Shown here: piece after piece, positions 63,621 through 64,000 of the stretch | How the letters are laid out: each line of letters starts with the position of its first letter | Numbering within the stretch: the stretch's first letter is position 1 | Origin: Gnetum montanum | Lineage: Eukaryota > Streptophyta > Gnetopsida > Gnetales > Gnetaceae | Direction of reading: 5' to 3' | NCBI GenBank assembly: GCA_015680685.1 | Contig: MNCI01011145.1 | Location: 634,319-698,318, forward strand | Length of the DNA: 64,000 nt | Program-made: the position numbers and the translations under genes | The notes under the pieces: generated by a model | Told to the model about the DNA's origin: nothing | Database searches by the model: none | What the model saw: only the letters and a program-made list of their open reading frames with translations

Positions 63621-64000
63621 GTAATATTTAGCTATATTATCTAATTTTAGTAATATAATTATATCATTTTATTCTTAATGGCCTTTCTACCCTCCTTAAA
63701 AACACTGACTCTGATAGTGTAACTACTGACATGCCATAGTTATCTTAAGGCTATTTATAAAAGTTAAACATTGAATCTTAAAATTCCAAAAAATTAAATT
63801 CATTAGTCCTAACAGTTGAATTACTAGTTATGATTACTTATCCTCAAGTTGCCAACTTTTAATACACAACTTCACAATATCATCAAATTATTAGGTACCT
63901 AGATGATAAATCAGACCTCATCATTGAGTTCAAAAGGGTGAAAAGTATTGAAAATAACTATTCATATATTAAAAATGGACACCATATGTTAAATTTATGT
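63621..64000. other. Anonymous AT-rich DNA
   Basis: Nothing recognisable on either strand. Confidence 0.35.

Noticed and set aside
1-64000. Host protein-coding gene, rRNA, CRISPR array or bacterial operon features
   Set aside because: No long uninterrupted host-like frame, exon pattern, rRNA motif or spaced direct-repeat array was found; the content is plant transposons.

Overview
The window looks like intergenic chromatin from a large, repeat-rich plant nuclear genome. I see no intact host gene, rRNA, tRNA or CRISPR array. Almost everything recognisable is transposon-derived and decayed: chromodomain Ty3/gypsy, Tat/Athila-like gypsy, Ty1/copia, an L1-type LINE, an RTE-like LINE and tRNA-derived SINEs. 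This mix, the AT-rich background and LTR elements inserted into one another point to a seed plant. The species cannot be named from the sequence.

Layout. 1-2416: 5' part of a minus-strand Tat/Athila-like element (E), ending inside an old gypsy element (A). 2417-3953 and 12773-13879: A, a decayed chromodomain gypsy pol, split by element B (3954-12772; 868/879-bp LTRs; perfect 5-bp duplication GTAAT). 14528-15550: 3' half of a minus-strand RTE-like LINE reverse transcriptase, cut by element C (15551-22294; duplication CCTTG), a chromodomain gypsy with gag, protease, RT, RNase H, integrase and chromodomain all degraded. 22295-28580: mostly anonymous AT-rich DNA with a SINE carrying a perfect 15-bp duplication (24399-24542), a degenerate tandem duplication (26410-27170) and a second SINE of the same family inside it. 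28581-37467: element D, a sister of B (duplication ATAAT).

38.3-61.3 kb is a long field of an unidentified repeat (called R here), partly tandem with a period near 1.88 kb. It is interrupted by a minus-strand copia element F (40927-45515; duplication AGGAA), an L1-type LINE (about 50820-56389, ending at a 16-N gap) and a minus-strand solo LTR of the B/D family (58707-59573). 61.7-64 kb holds a degenerate C-family LTR, an LTR with TGTGACATCCC-type inverted ends, and a broken minus-strand reading frame beside it.

How the parts fit. B, D, E and the solo LTR form one family. The two full-length members carry a gag region, no reverse transcriptase or integrase, and a second long reading frame (ORF2, about 920 codons) with a plant-transposon-like domain and a coiled coil. 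They look non-autonomous and would need pol from a relative. In both B and D, the GATATC-rich block plus TATA box that marks the LTR promoter recurs inside the element about 0.5 kb upstream of ORF2, and ORF2 starts right after a conserved branch-point-like TACTAAT and TTGCAG acceptor. This arrangement is the most unusual thing in the window. All function statements about decayed elements describe the ancestor; none of these copies looks able to make intact proteins.
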